Part shown: one piece after another, positions 1 through 6,825 of the stretch
Numbering within the stretch: position 1 is the stretch's first letter
Layout of the letters: each line of letters opens with the position of its first letter
Position numbers and translations under genes: made by a program
Notes under the pieces: generated by a model
What the model was told of the DNA's origin: nothing
Databases searched by the model: none
What the model saw: the letters and a program-made list of their open reading frames with translations, nothing else
DNA from: JBBABP01 sp041657585
GTDB lineage: Bacteria > Patescibacteriota > Gracilibacteria > Absconditabacterales > Absconditicoccaceae
NCBI GenBank assembly: GCA_041657585.1
Contig: JBBABP010000040.1
Coordinates: forward strand, 1 to 10,669
Reading direction: 5' to 3'
DNA length: 10,669 nucleotides

Positions 1-72
1 GCAATAGCTCCATGACAAACACTTGTCGCATACATCAAAGACGAATGTATATGAAATTGAATAATAATGTAA
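1..72 (+). CDS. mnmA: C-terminal end of tRNA-specific 2-thiouridylase MnmA (5' part outside window)
   Basis: Frame 1 from the first base stays open for 23 codons and stops at TAA 70-72 once TGA is read as glycine. It begins AIAPGQ and ends with a V-x-Y step and a glycine-containing G-N-G-I-I tail. This matches what I recall as the conserved end of MnmA: A-x-A-P-G-Q, then V-x-Y and G-G-G-x-I in the C-terminal beta-barrel. MnmA uses ATP and a persulfide sulfur to make 2-thiouridine at wobble position 34 of Lys, Glu and Gln tRNAs in the cytoplasm. Three glycines here are TGA. Only the tail is visible, so the call rests on one short motif; a different protein with a similar terminal barrel is possible. 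A promoter starts 7 bases after the stop, so the gene ends its own unit. Confidence 0.65.
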
Positions 73-78
73 TAAAAT

Positions 79-106
79 TTGACAAAAAAAAAAAATTGAA
101 TAGAAT
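79..106 (+). promoter_or_regulatory. Sigma-70-type promoter for the 367-aa surface protein gene
   Basis: TTGACA at 79-84 is a perfect -35 box. TAGAAT at 101-106 is a one-mismatch -10 box, and the spacer is 16 nt and almost pure A/T. Transcription would start near 113, inside the 9-nt repeat block that follows, leaving a leader of about 110 nt before the ATG at 225. It lies just after the mnmA stop. Confidence 0.65.
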
Positions 107-110
107 GTAT

Positions 111-147
111 AAAGCCACAAAGGCTACAAAGCCACAAAGGCAAAAAG
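111..147 (+). repeat. 9-nt repeat array (AAAGGCCAC family), copy 1
   Basis: Four units of 8 to 9 nt, variants of AAAGGCCAC, run directly after the promoter -10 box. GCCACAAAGGC occurs exactly at 114-124 and 131-141, and each copy could form a small GCC/GGC hairpin. Related arrays lie at 3914-3958 (opposite orientation) and 5377-5408. Confidence 0.75.
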
Positions 148-165
148 AAAGGAAAAAGATTTTTT

Positions 166-221
166 CTTCCTACATTCTACTTTCTGCTTTAAGCTTTACG
201 CTTTAAGTTTTAAGCTTTCAT
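166..221 (+). repeat. Degenerate 7-nt tandem array, consensus CTTTAAG
   Basis: Eight consecutive heptamers can be laid out without gaps. The cleanest are CTTTCTG at 180, CTTTAAG at 187, CTTTACG at 194, CTTTAAG at 201 and TTTTAAG at 208. The array ends four bases before the start codon at 225, so it forms the ribosome-proximal leader of the next gene. Period 7 is shared with the arrays at 3427-3468 and 8034-8096, though the word differs. Confidence 0.65.
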
Positions 222-224
222 AAA

Positions 225-1328
225 ATGAAACATAAAATAAAAAAACACTTTATTCAAAAAAACGATAAACAAAATTTTTGATTACTAAAAAAAATTTCAA
301 TAATCTGATTATTTATTTTTTTCTCAATTATTATTTTATTCCCTCGCACAAAACAAGTTTCAAAATCAGAAGTTATTTTTGTTTTTAATTATCAAGAAAA
401 TGTGCATTGATCGGCATCACAATGGGATTATCTTTTTCAAACAAATACTTGAATTAATTCACTAGAAAATATAATAGATGAAAGCTGACAACAAAATTAT
501 ATAATACAAAATCGAGATATAATAAATTATTCTTGAAATTCAGATTCATGATTAAATAAATTTTACTCTTGAGCAGAAAATATTAAATTGAATATTTCTA
601 ATTTTGAAAATAAAAATATCACAAAAATAGATTCCAAAGAACTTTCAAAATATTTAGCAAAACAATTAGCATTACAAACAAAATGATCAATTTATTCCCA
701 ATGCATAACTCCTTGGTGAGAAACTGTAAAAGACAAAGATTTTGTTTTAGCTTACCAACAAAGAGAAGATGTCCCAACAATTTGTAATATTCAAAAAAGA
801 ATTTGTGATAATTGAGTTTTGGGATGATCATTTTCATGACAATCTTGCAAAGAAGATGTTAAATATGATTATGACACGCCAGACATTACTTCTTATAATG
901 AGAAAAAAATAGATCCATTGATCCAACCAAGTGAAGCTATAAACCAATGAGCCAATTTCGATAACAAATGAAAAATAAACGAAACACTTACTCAAACCAC
1001 AAAACGACCAAACACCAAAGATCTATGATGAGATATCAAAACAACTGAAGTAAAACAAACTCAAACTATCAAATATGATTGTCAAACTCCACGATGAGAA
1101 AAAGTAAAACACTGACAATTTGTCAAAGCATATAAAACAAACTTCTGATTTATTGATTTATCTTGTGAGGTAGAAATTAGATTGTGCGTTAATTGAATTT
1201 TAAAATGAAATTATCTAAACAAAACTTGCACTTACAAAGATATGACTTCAAGTGATTATATTTTGTGAAATAAAGATAAAAACAAACCAACTTTCCAAGA
1301 CCTTATAAATATTCTACTCAAAAAATAA
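225..1328 (+). CDS. Membrane-anchored protein with two copies of a four-cysteine domain
   Basis: This 367-aa frame (ATG 225, TAA 1326-1328) opens only with TGA=Gly; all but one of its glycines are TGA. A hydrophobic segment at about residues 24-39 follows a basic N-terminus, suggesting a signal anchor with the rest outside the membrane. Two related domains follow: C160-C187-C194-C208 and C286-C314-C321-C335, spaced 27/7/14 and 28/7/14. Both share T-P-W-G-E, a V-x-A/L-Y step, R-x-C and N-G-x-L-x-G. The W is TGG in the first copy and CGA in the second, which supports CGA=Trp. The even, conserved cysteines suggest two disulfides per domain. I recall similar repeats in surface proteins of CPR bacteria but cannot name the family. 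The function is unknown; an adhesin or surface role is inference. It appears to have its own promoter at 79-106. Confidence 0.85.
702..848 (+). other. Cysteine-rich domain, copy 1
   Basis: Codons 160-208 of the 367-aa protein, bounded by its first and fourth cysteines. It pairs with copy 2 at 1080-1229: same cysteine order, the same T-P-W-G-E after the first cysteine, and the same N-G-x-L-x-G between the third and fourth. Confidence 0.8.
1080..1229 (+). other. Cysteine-rich domain, copy 2
   Basis: Codons 286-335 of the 367-aa protein. It is one residue longer than copy 1 between the first two cysteines. The tryptophan of T-P-W-G-E is written CGA here (codon 290) and TGG in copy 1 (codon 164). 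Confidence 0.8.
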
Positions 1329-1343
1329 AATATTAAAAATATA

Positions 1344-1371
1344 ATGAAATTAAAAAACTTTTTCTTATAAA
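1344..1371 (+). promoter_or_regulatory. Possible weak promoter for proS
   Basis: ATGAAA (1344-1349) and TATAAA (1366-1371) are spaced by 16 nt, the same spacing as the clearer promoters here. In sequence this A/T-rich such boxes arise easily by chance, and proS could instead be read from upstream across the 75-nt gap. Confidence 0.25.
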
Positions 1372-1403
1372 GTAAGTATTTATTTTTTTTGTAAAATAAA
1401 ATT

Positions 1404-2903
1404 ATGAGTAAATTAACATCTAGAAAAGAAAATTATTCTGAATGGTACAATGAAATTGCTCAAGAGTTGGCGGAAAATTCTGCTGTCAGATGATGTATGG
1501 TTATCAAGCCCTACTGATTCGCACTTCGAGAAAATATCAAAGACGTATTGGATAAAATGTTCAAAAATACTTGACACGTAAATGCTTACTTTCCGATTTT
1601 TATTCCAAAATCTTTTTTTAGTAAAGAAGCAAACCACGTCGCTTGATTTGCTAAAGAATGTGCAGTAGTTACTCATTATAGATTAAAAAATTCTCCAGAT
1701 TGAAAATGAATAATTGTAGATCCTGAAGCAAAATTAGAAGAAGAATTAATTGTTCGTCCAACATCAGAAACAATAATTCGAGATTCATATAAAAATCGAA
1801 TCCATTCATATCGTGATTTGCCAATTTTAATAAATCAACGAGCAAATGTAGTTAGACGAGAAATGAGAACAAGACCTTTTTTAAGGACAACCGAATTTCT
1901 TCGACAAGAATGACACACAGCTCACTCAAATTTAGAAGAGGCAGACGCAGAGGCAAAAAAAATGCTGGACGTTTACGCTGATTTTGCAAATAATTTTATG
2001 GCAATCTCTCCAATACTTTGACCAAAACCAGAACACGATAAATTTGCTTGAGCAGTCACATCATACGCAGTAGAGCCAATGATGCAGGATGGAAAAGCAT
2101 TGCAAGCAGGTACAAGTCATAATTTAGGTCAGAATTTTGCCAAAGCTTTTGATGTGAAATTTACAAACGAAAAAAATGAATTAGAATATGTTTATGCAAC
2201 TTCTCGAGGAGTTTCTACAAGATTGATCGGCTGATTAATAATGGCGCATTCAGATGACACTGGTCTAATTTTACCTCCAGCGCTCGCTCCCCTCCACGTA
2301 GTTATCGTGCCAATTTTCAAAACACAAGAAGAATTAAATCTGATTAAAAATTATATTCAACCTCTTATCGAAAGATTTGAGACAACTAAATTGAGCTTCC
2401 CTTCAAAATATTTTCACGATACCATAGATTTGAAATGGAAAATCGATGAAGACGACAATAAATCTCCATGACGAAAATTTAACGAATACGAACGCAAAGG
2501 AGTTCCAGTTAGAATTACAGTTGGAGCAAAAGATATCGCGAACGGCACAGTAGAAGTTTTCAAAAGAGAATCAGGAGAGAAATCAGCAATAAAATTAGAA
2601 GAAGTTGATCTTCACATAGATCAATATCTTTATAAGGCTCAGAATAATTTATTGAGAAAAAATAAAGAATTTAGGGAAACTCACACTTTTGTGGTAGATA
2701 CTTATGATGAGTTTAAAGAAAAAATAGAGCAAGGTTTCGTAATGGCGCATCGAGATGGAACTGAAGAAACTGCAGAAAAAATTAAATCTGAAACTGCAGC
2801 AACGATAAGATGTTTGCCGTTTGATCTTAAAGAAGAAGATGGAAAATGTGTTTATTCTTGATCTCCAAGCACAAGAAGAGTTTTGTTTGCGAAAAGTTAT
2901 TAA
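1404..2903 (+). CDS. proS: Prolyl-tRNA synthetase, archaeal/eukaryal-like (type 3) short form
   Basis: 499 aa, cytoplasmic; it joins proline to tRNA-Pro using ATP. Class II landmarks in order: R-G-C-M-V-I-K-P-Y-G at 29-38, RPTSET at 118-123, the motif 2 block R-T-R-P-F-L-R-T-T-E-F at 155-165, GTSHNLGQNFAKAF at 236-249, and motif 3 S-T-R-L-I-G-G-L at 271-278 with PPALAP at 291-296. The anticodon-binding domain follows, then a C-terminal domain with TIRCLPFD and a terminal A-K-S-Y typical of the short form. There is no inserted editing domain. The length is usual, and the start gives the normal L-T-S-R-K-E-N-Y opening. TGA stands at conserved glycines (30, 38, 170). CGA at codons 42, 126, 132, 146, 152, 167, 268, 357 and 450 stands at family tryptophans. 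The next gene is 51 nt downstream, so co-transcription is likely. Confidence 0.97.
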
Positions 2904-2954
2904 AAAAAACGCAAAGTGGTTAAATATAGAAAATTTAATTCATAATAATATAAA

Positions 2955-3371
2955 ATGAAAATTCTTATATGATGAAGTATGACTTTTGCAAACAAAATGA
3001 TAGAAATAAAAAAAAATCTTGAAAAACAATGACACACAATAAATCTTTCACCAGGAATTAATTTTTTCTTAGAAAATTCTAATGCCAAAATGGATTTCGA
3101 ACAAGAATTGCAATTTTGCAAAGAAACATGAATTATGAAAAATTTCTTTGATGAAATTAGAGAAAGTGAATGAGTCCTTTTTTTGAATTATGATAAAAAA
3201 TGAATCTCTGGGTATGTATGAGCATCTGTTTTAATGGAAATATGAATAGCATATTTTCTTGACAAAAAGATTTATCTTTTGAATCCAATTGATAAATCAC
3301 AATCGTATGCATTAGAAATATTTTTAACCAATCCCATAATTCTTAACTGAGACTTAAATCAGATTAAGTAA
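2955..3371 (+). CDS. Nucleoside 2-deoxyribosyltransferase-like protein
   Basis: 138 aa, soluble, stop TAA 3369-3371. It starts M-K-I-L-I-G-G-S, a Rossmann-like first strand with a glycine turn. Two later blocks are typical of this family as found in CPR genomes: V-L-F-L-N-Y-D-K-K-G-I at 74-84 and G-Y-V-G-A-S-V-L-M-E-I-G-I-A at 86-99, followed by K-K-I-Y-L-L-N-P-I at 104-112 and N-G-D-L near the end. In true deoxyribosyltransferases a glutamate in the G-x-x-x-x-E-x-G-x-A step is the nucleophile; E95 lies there. The family swaps bases on deoxynucleosides, or in relatives hydrolyses nucleotides, so a salvage or nucleotide-cleaning role is inferred rather than shown. Two TGA codons form the early glycine pair. 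It probably shares a transcript with proS. Confidence 0.75.
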
Positions 3372-3426
3372 AAAATATTAACATTTCATTGAAATTTCCA
3401 TCTAATTAATTATAAACTTCAAACAA

Positions 3427-3468
3427 CATTTAATTATTCATTATTCATTTTTAATTATTCATTATACG
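3427..3468 (+). repeat. 7-nt tandem array, consensus TTATTCA
   Basis: Six heptamers end three bases before the next start codon. TTATTCA is exact at 3434, 3441 and 3455; the other units (3427, 3448, 3462) diverge. As a result TAATTATTCATTAT occurs twice (3431-3444, 3452-3465). It forms the leader of the 113-aa gene. The rest of the 100-nt gap shows no clear site. Confidence 0.65.
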
Positions 3469-3471
3469 TAA

Positions 3472-3813
3472 ATGGCCTCAAGAACAAACAAACAATGAAT
3501 CGCCAAAAAAAAATCACAACAACAAAAACTCGCAAATAGATTAAAATGAGGTAAGAAATTTGAATACCCAAAAAGAAAATTAACATTACAAGAAGCAAAA
3601 GAACTGTGAGTAGTTTGAGTTTGGACAAATCCAAAATGACACGAATATTCTCGATTTTTGAGATGAAGAAAAGTGTGCCGAGACACAAGATTAAGAACAG
3701 ATATTGACGGTTACAGATATATCAGAACTCCAGCATGATGATCTGAAATGGTAGAAATTCCCGCTTCATGACGAACAAGAACAAAATTAAGAAAAAACAC
3801 TTCTAGTCGCTAA
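3472..3813 (+). CDS. Small, very basic protein of unknown function
   Basis: 113 aa, ATG 3472, TAA 3811-3813. I do not recognise a family. Lysine and arginine are dense throughout, with clusters at 12-14, 27-29 and 34-36 and a basic tail; there is no membrane segment or signal. The middle reads G-V-V-G-V-W-T-N-P-K-G-H-E-Y-S-W-F-L-R-G-R-K, and a short G-Y-R-Y-I-R-T-P-A-G-G segment follows at 80-90. CGA codons at 61, 70 and 101 become tryptophan, giving with W51 (TGG) four tryptophans, which is high for a small basic protein. Charge and size suggest RNA or DNA binding, possibly ribosome association; this is inference only. It is the last gene before a strong terminator and may belong to the proS unit, although the 100-nt gap could hold its own promoter. 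Confidence 0.75.
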
Positions 3814-3840
3814 ATTTTTTTTAAAACGTTTACAAAAGAT

Positions 3841-3870
3841 AAACTGCGTTTTCCCAAATGCAGTTTTTTT
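3841..3870 (+). terminator. Rho-independent terminator
   Basis: AAACTGCGTTT at 3841-3851 pairs with AAATGCAGTTT at 3856-3866: 11 pairs including one G-U, with a 4-nt loop TCCC. A T run follows to 3870. It closes the unit ending with the 113-aa gene. Its last two Ts are also the first two bases of the next -35 box. Confidence 0.85.
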
Positions 3871-3896
3871 GACAAAAAAATTTTTTTAACTATAAT
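3869..3896 (+). promoter_or_regulatory. Full-consensus sigma-70-type promoter for the MFS gene
   Basis: TTGACA (3869-3874) and TATAAT (3891-3896) are both perfect, with a 16-nt A/T-only spacer. The -35 box overlaps the T tail of the terminator, so one unit ends where the next begins. Transcription should start near 3903, leaving a leader of about 80 nt that contains a 9-nt repeat array. Confidence 0.85.
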
Positions 3897-3913
3897 TTAA
3901 TATTGTTTTTTAT

Positions 3914-3958
3914 GTGGCTTTTGTGGCCCTTGTAGCCTTTGTGGCCTTTGTGGCCTTT
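3914..3958 (-). repeat. 9-nt repeat array (AAAGGCCAC family), copy 2, inverted
   Basis: Five uninterrupted 9-mers read GTGGCCTTT or close variants on the plus strand (starts 3914, 3923, 3932, 3941, 3950). The reverse complement is the AAAGGCCAC of copies 1 and 3. It lies in the MFS leader, 17 nt after the -10 box. Its GGC and GCC steps could form alternative small hairpins in the RNA. Confidence 0.85.
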
Positions 3959-3983
3959 GTAACTTTATTTATTATTTTAATTC

Positions 3984-5246
3984 ATGTTTAAATTGTTAAA
4001 TTGCATAAAAAAAGATTTTTTTGAAATACCAATTTCAATCAGAATAATTTCGCTTTCTTTGTTGATATTTATGTTTGGTCGATGACTTGGAGCAGATACT
4101 TTTTTTTCCGTTTACATTAAATATATAGTAGATAATTTATTTCGAGTTTCTGTAATATGATGAATATTAGCTTGAACAAAATTATTATTTTCTATTCCAA
4201 TATGACAGTTAGATAATCATTCAGATTTAAAATCAATTATTTTGTTAAGTAAATTTTTTTATATAATATCATGATTTTTATATTTTTTTGCAGGGATATT
4301 TCATTCAATTCCAATATTGATCATAGCTGTAATTTTAAATGGATTTGCAAATCCATGTTTATTTAATTCATATCAAACTTTAATACGCAAATACGTAGTT
4401 AAAAAAAATAACTGAAAAGCATTCTGATTATTTTTTTCTAGTATTAATTTAGCTCGAGTATTGTGAGCTTTAATAAGTGCAATATTAATAAAATATATTC
4501 AATTACCTTATTTATTCTTATTCATTGTAATTTTTTCTTTTTTATCTATCTTAACTGACAAGCAACTACCAAGTATAAGCAAAGAAGAACGAAAAAAATT
4601 TTTGTGAAAAGAAAGTTTTATTCATCAATTTTTTCGTAATGTTTTTTCATTAAGCCGAATAAAAAAATGTATAATAACAATGAAAGATTACCCAAATAAA
4701 TTATACAATATGTTATGATTAGAATTTTTGTTCAATGTGTTAAATTATTTATGAATTATATTTATACCGATATTAGCATTAAAAGACAATTTATCTTTAA
4801 GTCAAATTGCGATAATTTTTGCAATAATGCGTCTGCCCTATTTAATAGATTTTTTCACATGAGAATTTATCGATAAATACAACAAGAAAAAATTCATATT
4901 AATAATTTTGCTGTTTCTGTCATTTTTGTATATGCTTTTGTGATATGCCGAATGATTCTCAACAATATTAATTATTACTTTTGTAATATCATTATGACTT
5001 TCATTAATTAGGCCAGCAATATCATGATTAATATCAGATTATGCAAATCCAAAAGATTATTGAACAATTACTGGCGTGGCTGAATTTTTTTGAAGATTAT
5101 GAGATATATTCTGATCTTTATGATTTTGAATATTATCAGTCGCAATATGAATTCAATGATCTTTTATTATAATATGAATAATTTTGCTTATAATAAGCAT
5201 ATCTTGATTTATAAAGACATATAGAGCATCTATTAGAAAAACTTAA
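3984..5246 (+). CDS. Major facilitator superfamily (MFS) transporter
   Basis: 420 aa, about the usual length for a 12-helix MFS carrier in the cytoplasmic membrane. Hydrophobic helices run throughout in two halves, split by a charged loop at about 192-240. Loop 2-3 carries a weak motif-A relative, G-Q-L-D-N-H-S-D at 74-81. The matching position in the second half reads G-E-F-I-D-K-Y-N-K-K-K at 293-303. Other MFS-like steps are N-G-F-A-N-P at 119-124, F-G-L-F-F-S-S-I-N-L-A at 147-157 and E-F-F-G-R-L-G-D-I-F-G at 367-377. TGA supplies most glycines. CGA at 33, 54, 158, 203 and 225 becomes tryptophan, which suits a membrane protein better than arginine inside helices 1, 2 and 5. The substrate cannot be told; a drug/H+ antiporter-type exporter is the nearest guess. 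It stands alone behind its own promoter. Confidence 0.88.
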
Positions 5247-5282
5247 ATTTTGTGAAATCTATGTTCCAAAAATATTTTTTTT

Positions 5283-5329
5283 ATCTGTGGTTTTGTCTGT
5301 GTATTTCTGTTATCGATTTTATCTGTGGT
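5283..5329 (+). repeat. Imperfect CTGTG-word repeat upstream of the pilus promoter
   Basis: ATCTGTGGT occurs exactly at 5283-5291 and 5321-5329, with TCTGT steps between them at 5296 and 5305. No regular period was found. It lies in the 222-nt spacer between the MFS and pilN-like genes, just before the promoter. Confidence 0.5.
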
Positions 5330-5335
5330 AAAAAT

Positions 5336-5363
5336 TTGCAAAATAATCAATTCTGAGTATAAT
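5336..5363 (+). promoter_or_regulatory. Promoter of the pilus gene cluster
   Basis: TATAAT at 5358-5363 is a perfect -10 box. TTGCAA at 5336-5341 matches the -35 consensus at four of six positions, with a 16-nt spacer as in the other promoters here. The 9-nt repeat array begins 13 nt after the -10 box, so the pilus transcript would have a repeat-rich leader of about 100 nt. Confidence 0.6.
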
Positions 5364-5376
5364 ATATAGAGCAAAA

Positions 5377-5456
5377 AAAGCCACAAAGGATTCAAAGGCC
5401 ACAAAGCCTTCATTGCTTTCTTAGCTTTATATAGCTTTATTAGCTTTTATTCCTTT
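5377..5456 (+). repeat. 9-nt repeat array (AAAGGCCAC family), copy 3, passing into AGCTTT units
   Basis: AAAGCCAC, AAAGGATTC, AAAGGCCAC and AAAGCC occupy 5377-5408. The 9-nt rhythm then continues with a different word: CATTGCTTT at 5411, CTTAGCTTT at 5420, a 10-nt variant at 5429, ATTAGCTTT at 5439 and TATTCCTTT at 5448. The array ends 12 nt before the pilN-like start. Confidence 0.65.
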
Positions 5457-5468
5457 TCATTGCATTTC

Positions 5469-5999
5469 ATGACTAACGACAAATGATGAAATGGCATCAA
5501 AATCTTATTACGAATATTTACAATATTAATATGAATATATATTATATTTTCTTTAAGTATTTTTTTCGTAAATAGAAATATTGAAAAACAAAAAAAAATA
5601 TTGAACGAACAAGAAAAAGAAATTCAATCTTATGAAGTACTTACTTGATACAACAAATTAATGGCAGTAAAAAACCTTGAAGAAAACTATAAAAAAATGC
5701 CACGATCAGAGCATATAGATAAAATTATATCTATGTTAAAACAATTAAAAAAATTCAATCAAAGTTGAAATATTACTTTATCAAATTTTTCAATAAATTT
5801 AGAAAAACTTAACTTCAAAGGCAAAGTTTGAGATTTATCTATTTTGTATAATTCAATAATAAATAAATGATGAATATCATTTTTAGATCAACTATGAAAA
5901 TTAGATTTTATAGACAAAATGAAAATACAAGATTACAACAAAGCGTCAGATAGCTTTGAATTTACTTTAAATGCTAACTTAAATCAAAATGACAAATAA
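5469..5999 (+). CDS. pilN: PilN-like type IV pilus inner-membrane protein
   Basis: 176 aa. A short cytoplasmic N-terminus with basic residues leads into one membrane helix at about 15-34, then a charged coiled-coil-like stretch at 36-60, then a small alpha/beta domain at about 98-172. That layout, together with an adjacent PilO-like and PilC gene, fits PilN, the bitopic protein that links the cytoplasmic PilM ring to PilO in the pilus alignment complex. The sequence is too diverged for a motif-based call; synteny and topology carry it. The start follows no Shine-Dalgarno sequence. The N-terminal PilM-binding motif of classical PilN is not evident, and no pilM is present in the window. Two CGA codons (15, 79) become tryptophan. 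The next start lies 4 nt past the stop, indicating one operon. Confidence 0.7.
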
Positions 6000-6003
6000 T
6001 GAA

Positions 6004-6771
6004 ATGATAGATACATTAATTTGAAATCAAAACGCCAAATCAAATACTGATATAAATTCTGTTTTATCTGAAGAAAATCAAGATCTTATAAGTAAAAAAA
6101 GAGTTTTGAACACAAGAAATAAAATTTACACAATTGGCTTATTGTTGTTAATAATTTTATTGATTATGAATTTTTTGTTACCATCTTGGGACAAATATCA
6201 AGTTAAAAAAAATGATTTGAATAATCTAAAATTACAGGTCATGAGTTTTGAAACAAAAAGAAAACAAATGGAAAGCGATAAACAATTAATTCAAGATATA
6301 AATAAACAAGAGAATAAAATAATATCATGTTTAAATAATAAAATATGATGTGAAGACATCCTACCTTCTATAAAAACAAATTTTGGTATCGCTAGATCTT
6401 ATATATCATTAAATAATTTTTCATGATGAAAAATGGCTATAGATGAAAAGAAATTATTAGCAAATATAAATGAATATCTTTTAAAAAGTTGTTGAAACAA
6501 TTCTGACAAAAATTGAAGCATAAATAAAATTTCATTTTTGGATTCAATAAATTATTTATGAAAATTAAATTACGTTCCAATCAGATTAAATATAACATTT
6601 GAAGACAAAAATTGACTTAGTTGTTTTATAAATAATGCAGAAAAAAATATCTTAGTCGATCAATCTTATCGTATCTTGTACAAAATTGATGAAATCGCAT
6701 ACGATATAGTAAATTACGAAACTCAACAAAACGTAGATATAAATATGTTTGCATATTATTACCAAGAATAA
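6004..6771 (+). CDS. pilO: PilO-like type IV pilus inner-membrane protein
   Basis: 255 aa. A cytoplasmic tail of about 38 residues is followed by one strong helix at 41-60, then a lysine- and glutamate-rich coiled coil at about 62-108 and an outer domain to the end. This is the PilO plan: PilO pairs with PilN and sits between the inner-membrane platform and the outer pilus parts. The length is close to PilO proteins, but identity comes mostly from order and topology. The first ATG overlapping the pilN stop (5999) hits TAG after three codons, so ATG 6004 is the start. Four cysteines lie outside the membrane (109, 116, 163, 207), unlike the cysteine-poor norm as I recall it, and could form disulfides. 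TGA encodes nearly all glycines, and there is no CGA codon. Confidence 0.7.
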
Positions 6772-6825
6772 TATTTATTCAATATTAAGATTTTTATCAT
6801 AGTTTAACATAAAAAAATAGAAAAA

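Noticed and set aside
12..206. A 64-codon plus-strand frame starting ATG at 12 under the standard code.
   Set aside because: It overlaps the end of the mnmA-like frame, then crosses a strong promoter, the 9-nt repeats and the heptamer array. Its sequence is low-complexity Lys-rich and it contains no domain signal.
1404..2903. TGA as tryptophan (Mycoplasma-type code).
   Set aside because: TGA positions in proS, PilC and MscS are family glycines, and tryptophan positions are filled by TGG or CGA.
1413..3121. Minus-strand frames at 1413-1676 and 2900-3121, and short plus-strand frames at 2241-2471 and 2652-2861.
   Set aside because: The minus-strand ones are shadows of proS and the 138-aa gene. 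The plus-strand ones are internal pieces of proS between a methionine and a TGA glycine codon, not separate genes.
3372..3426. Hairpin ATTTCATTGAAAT after the 138-aa gene as a terminator.
   Set aside because: The stem is only about 5 A/T-rich pairs and there is no T run after it.
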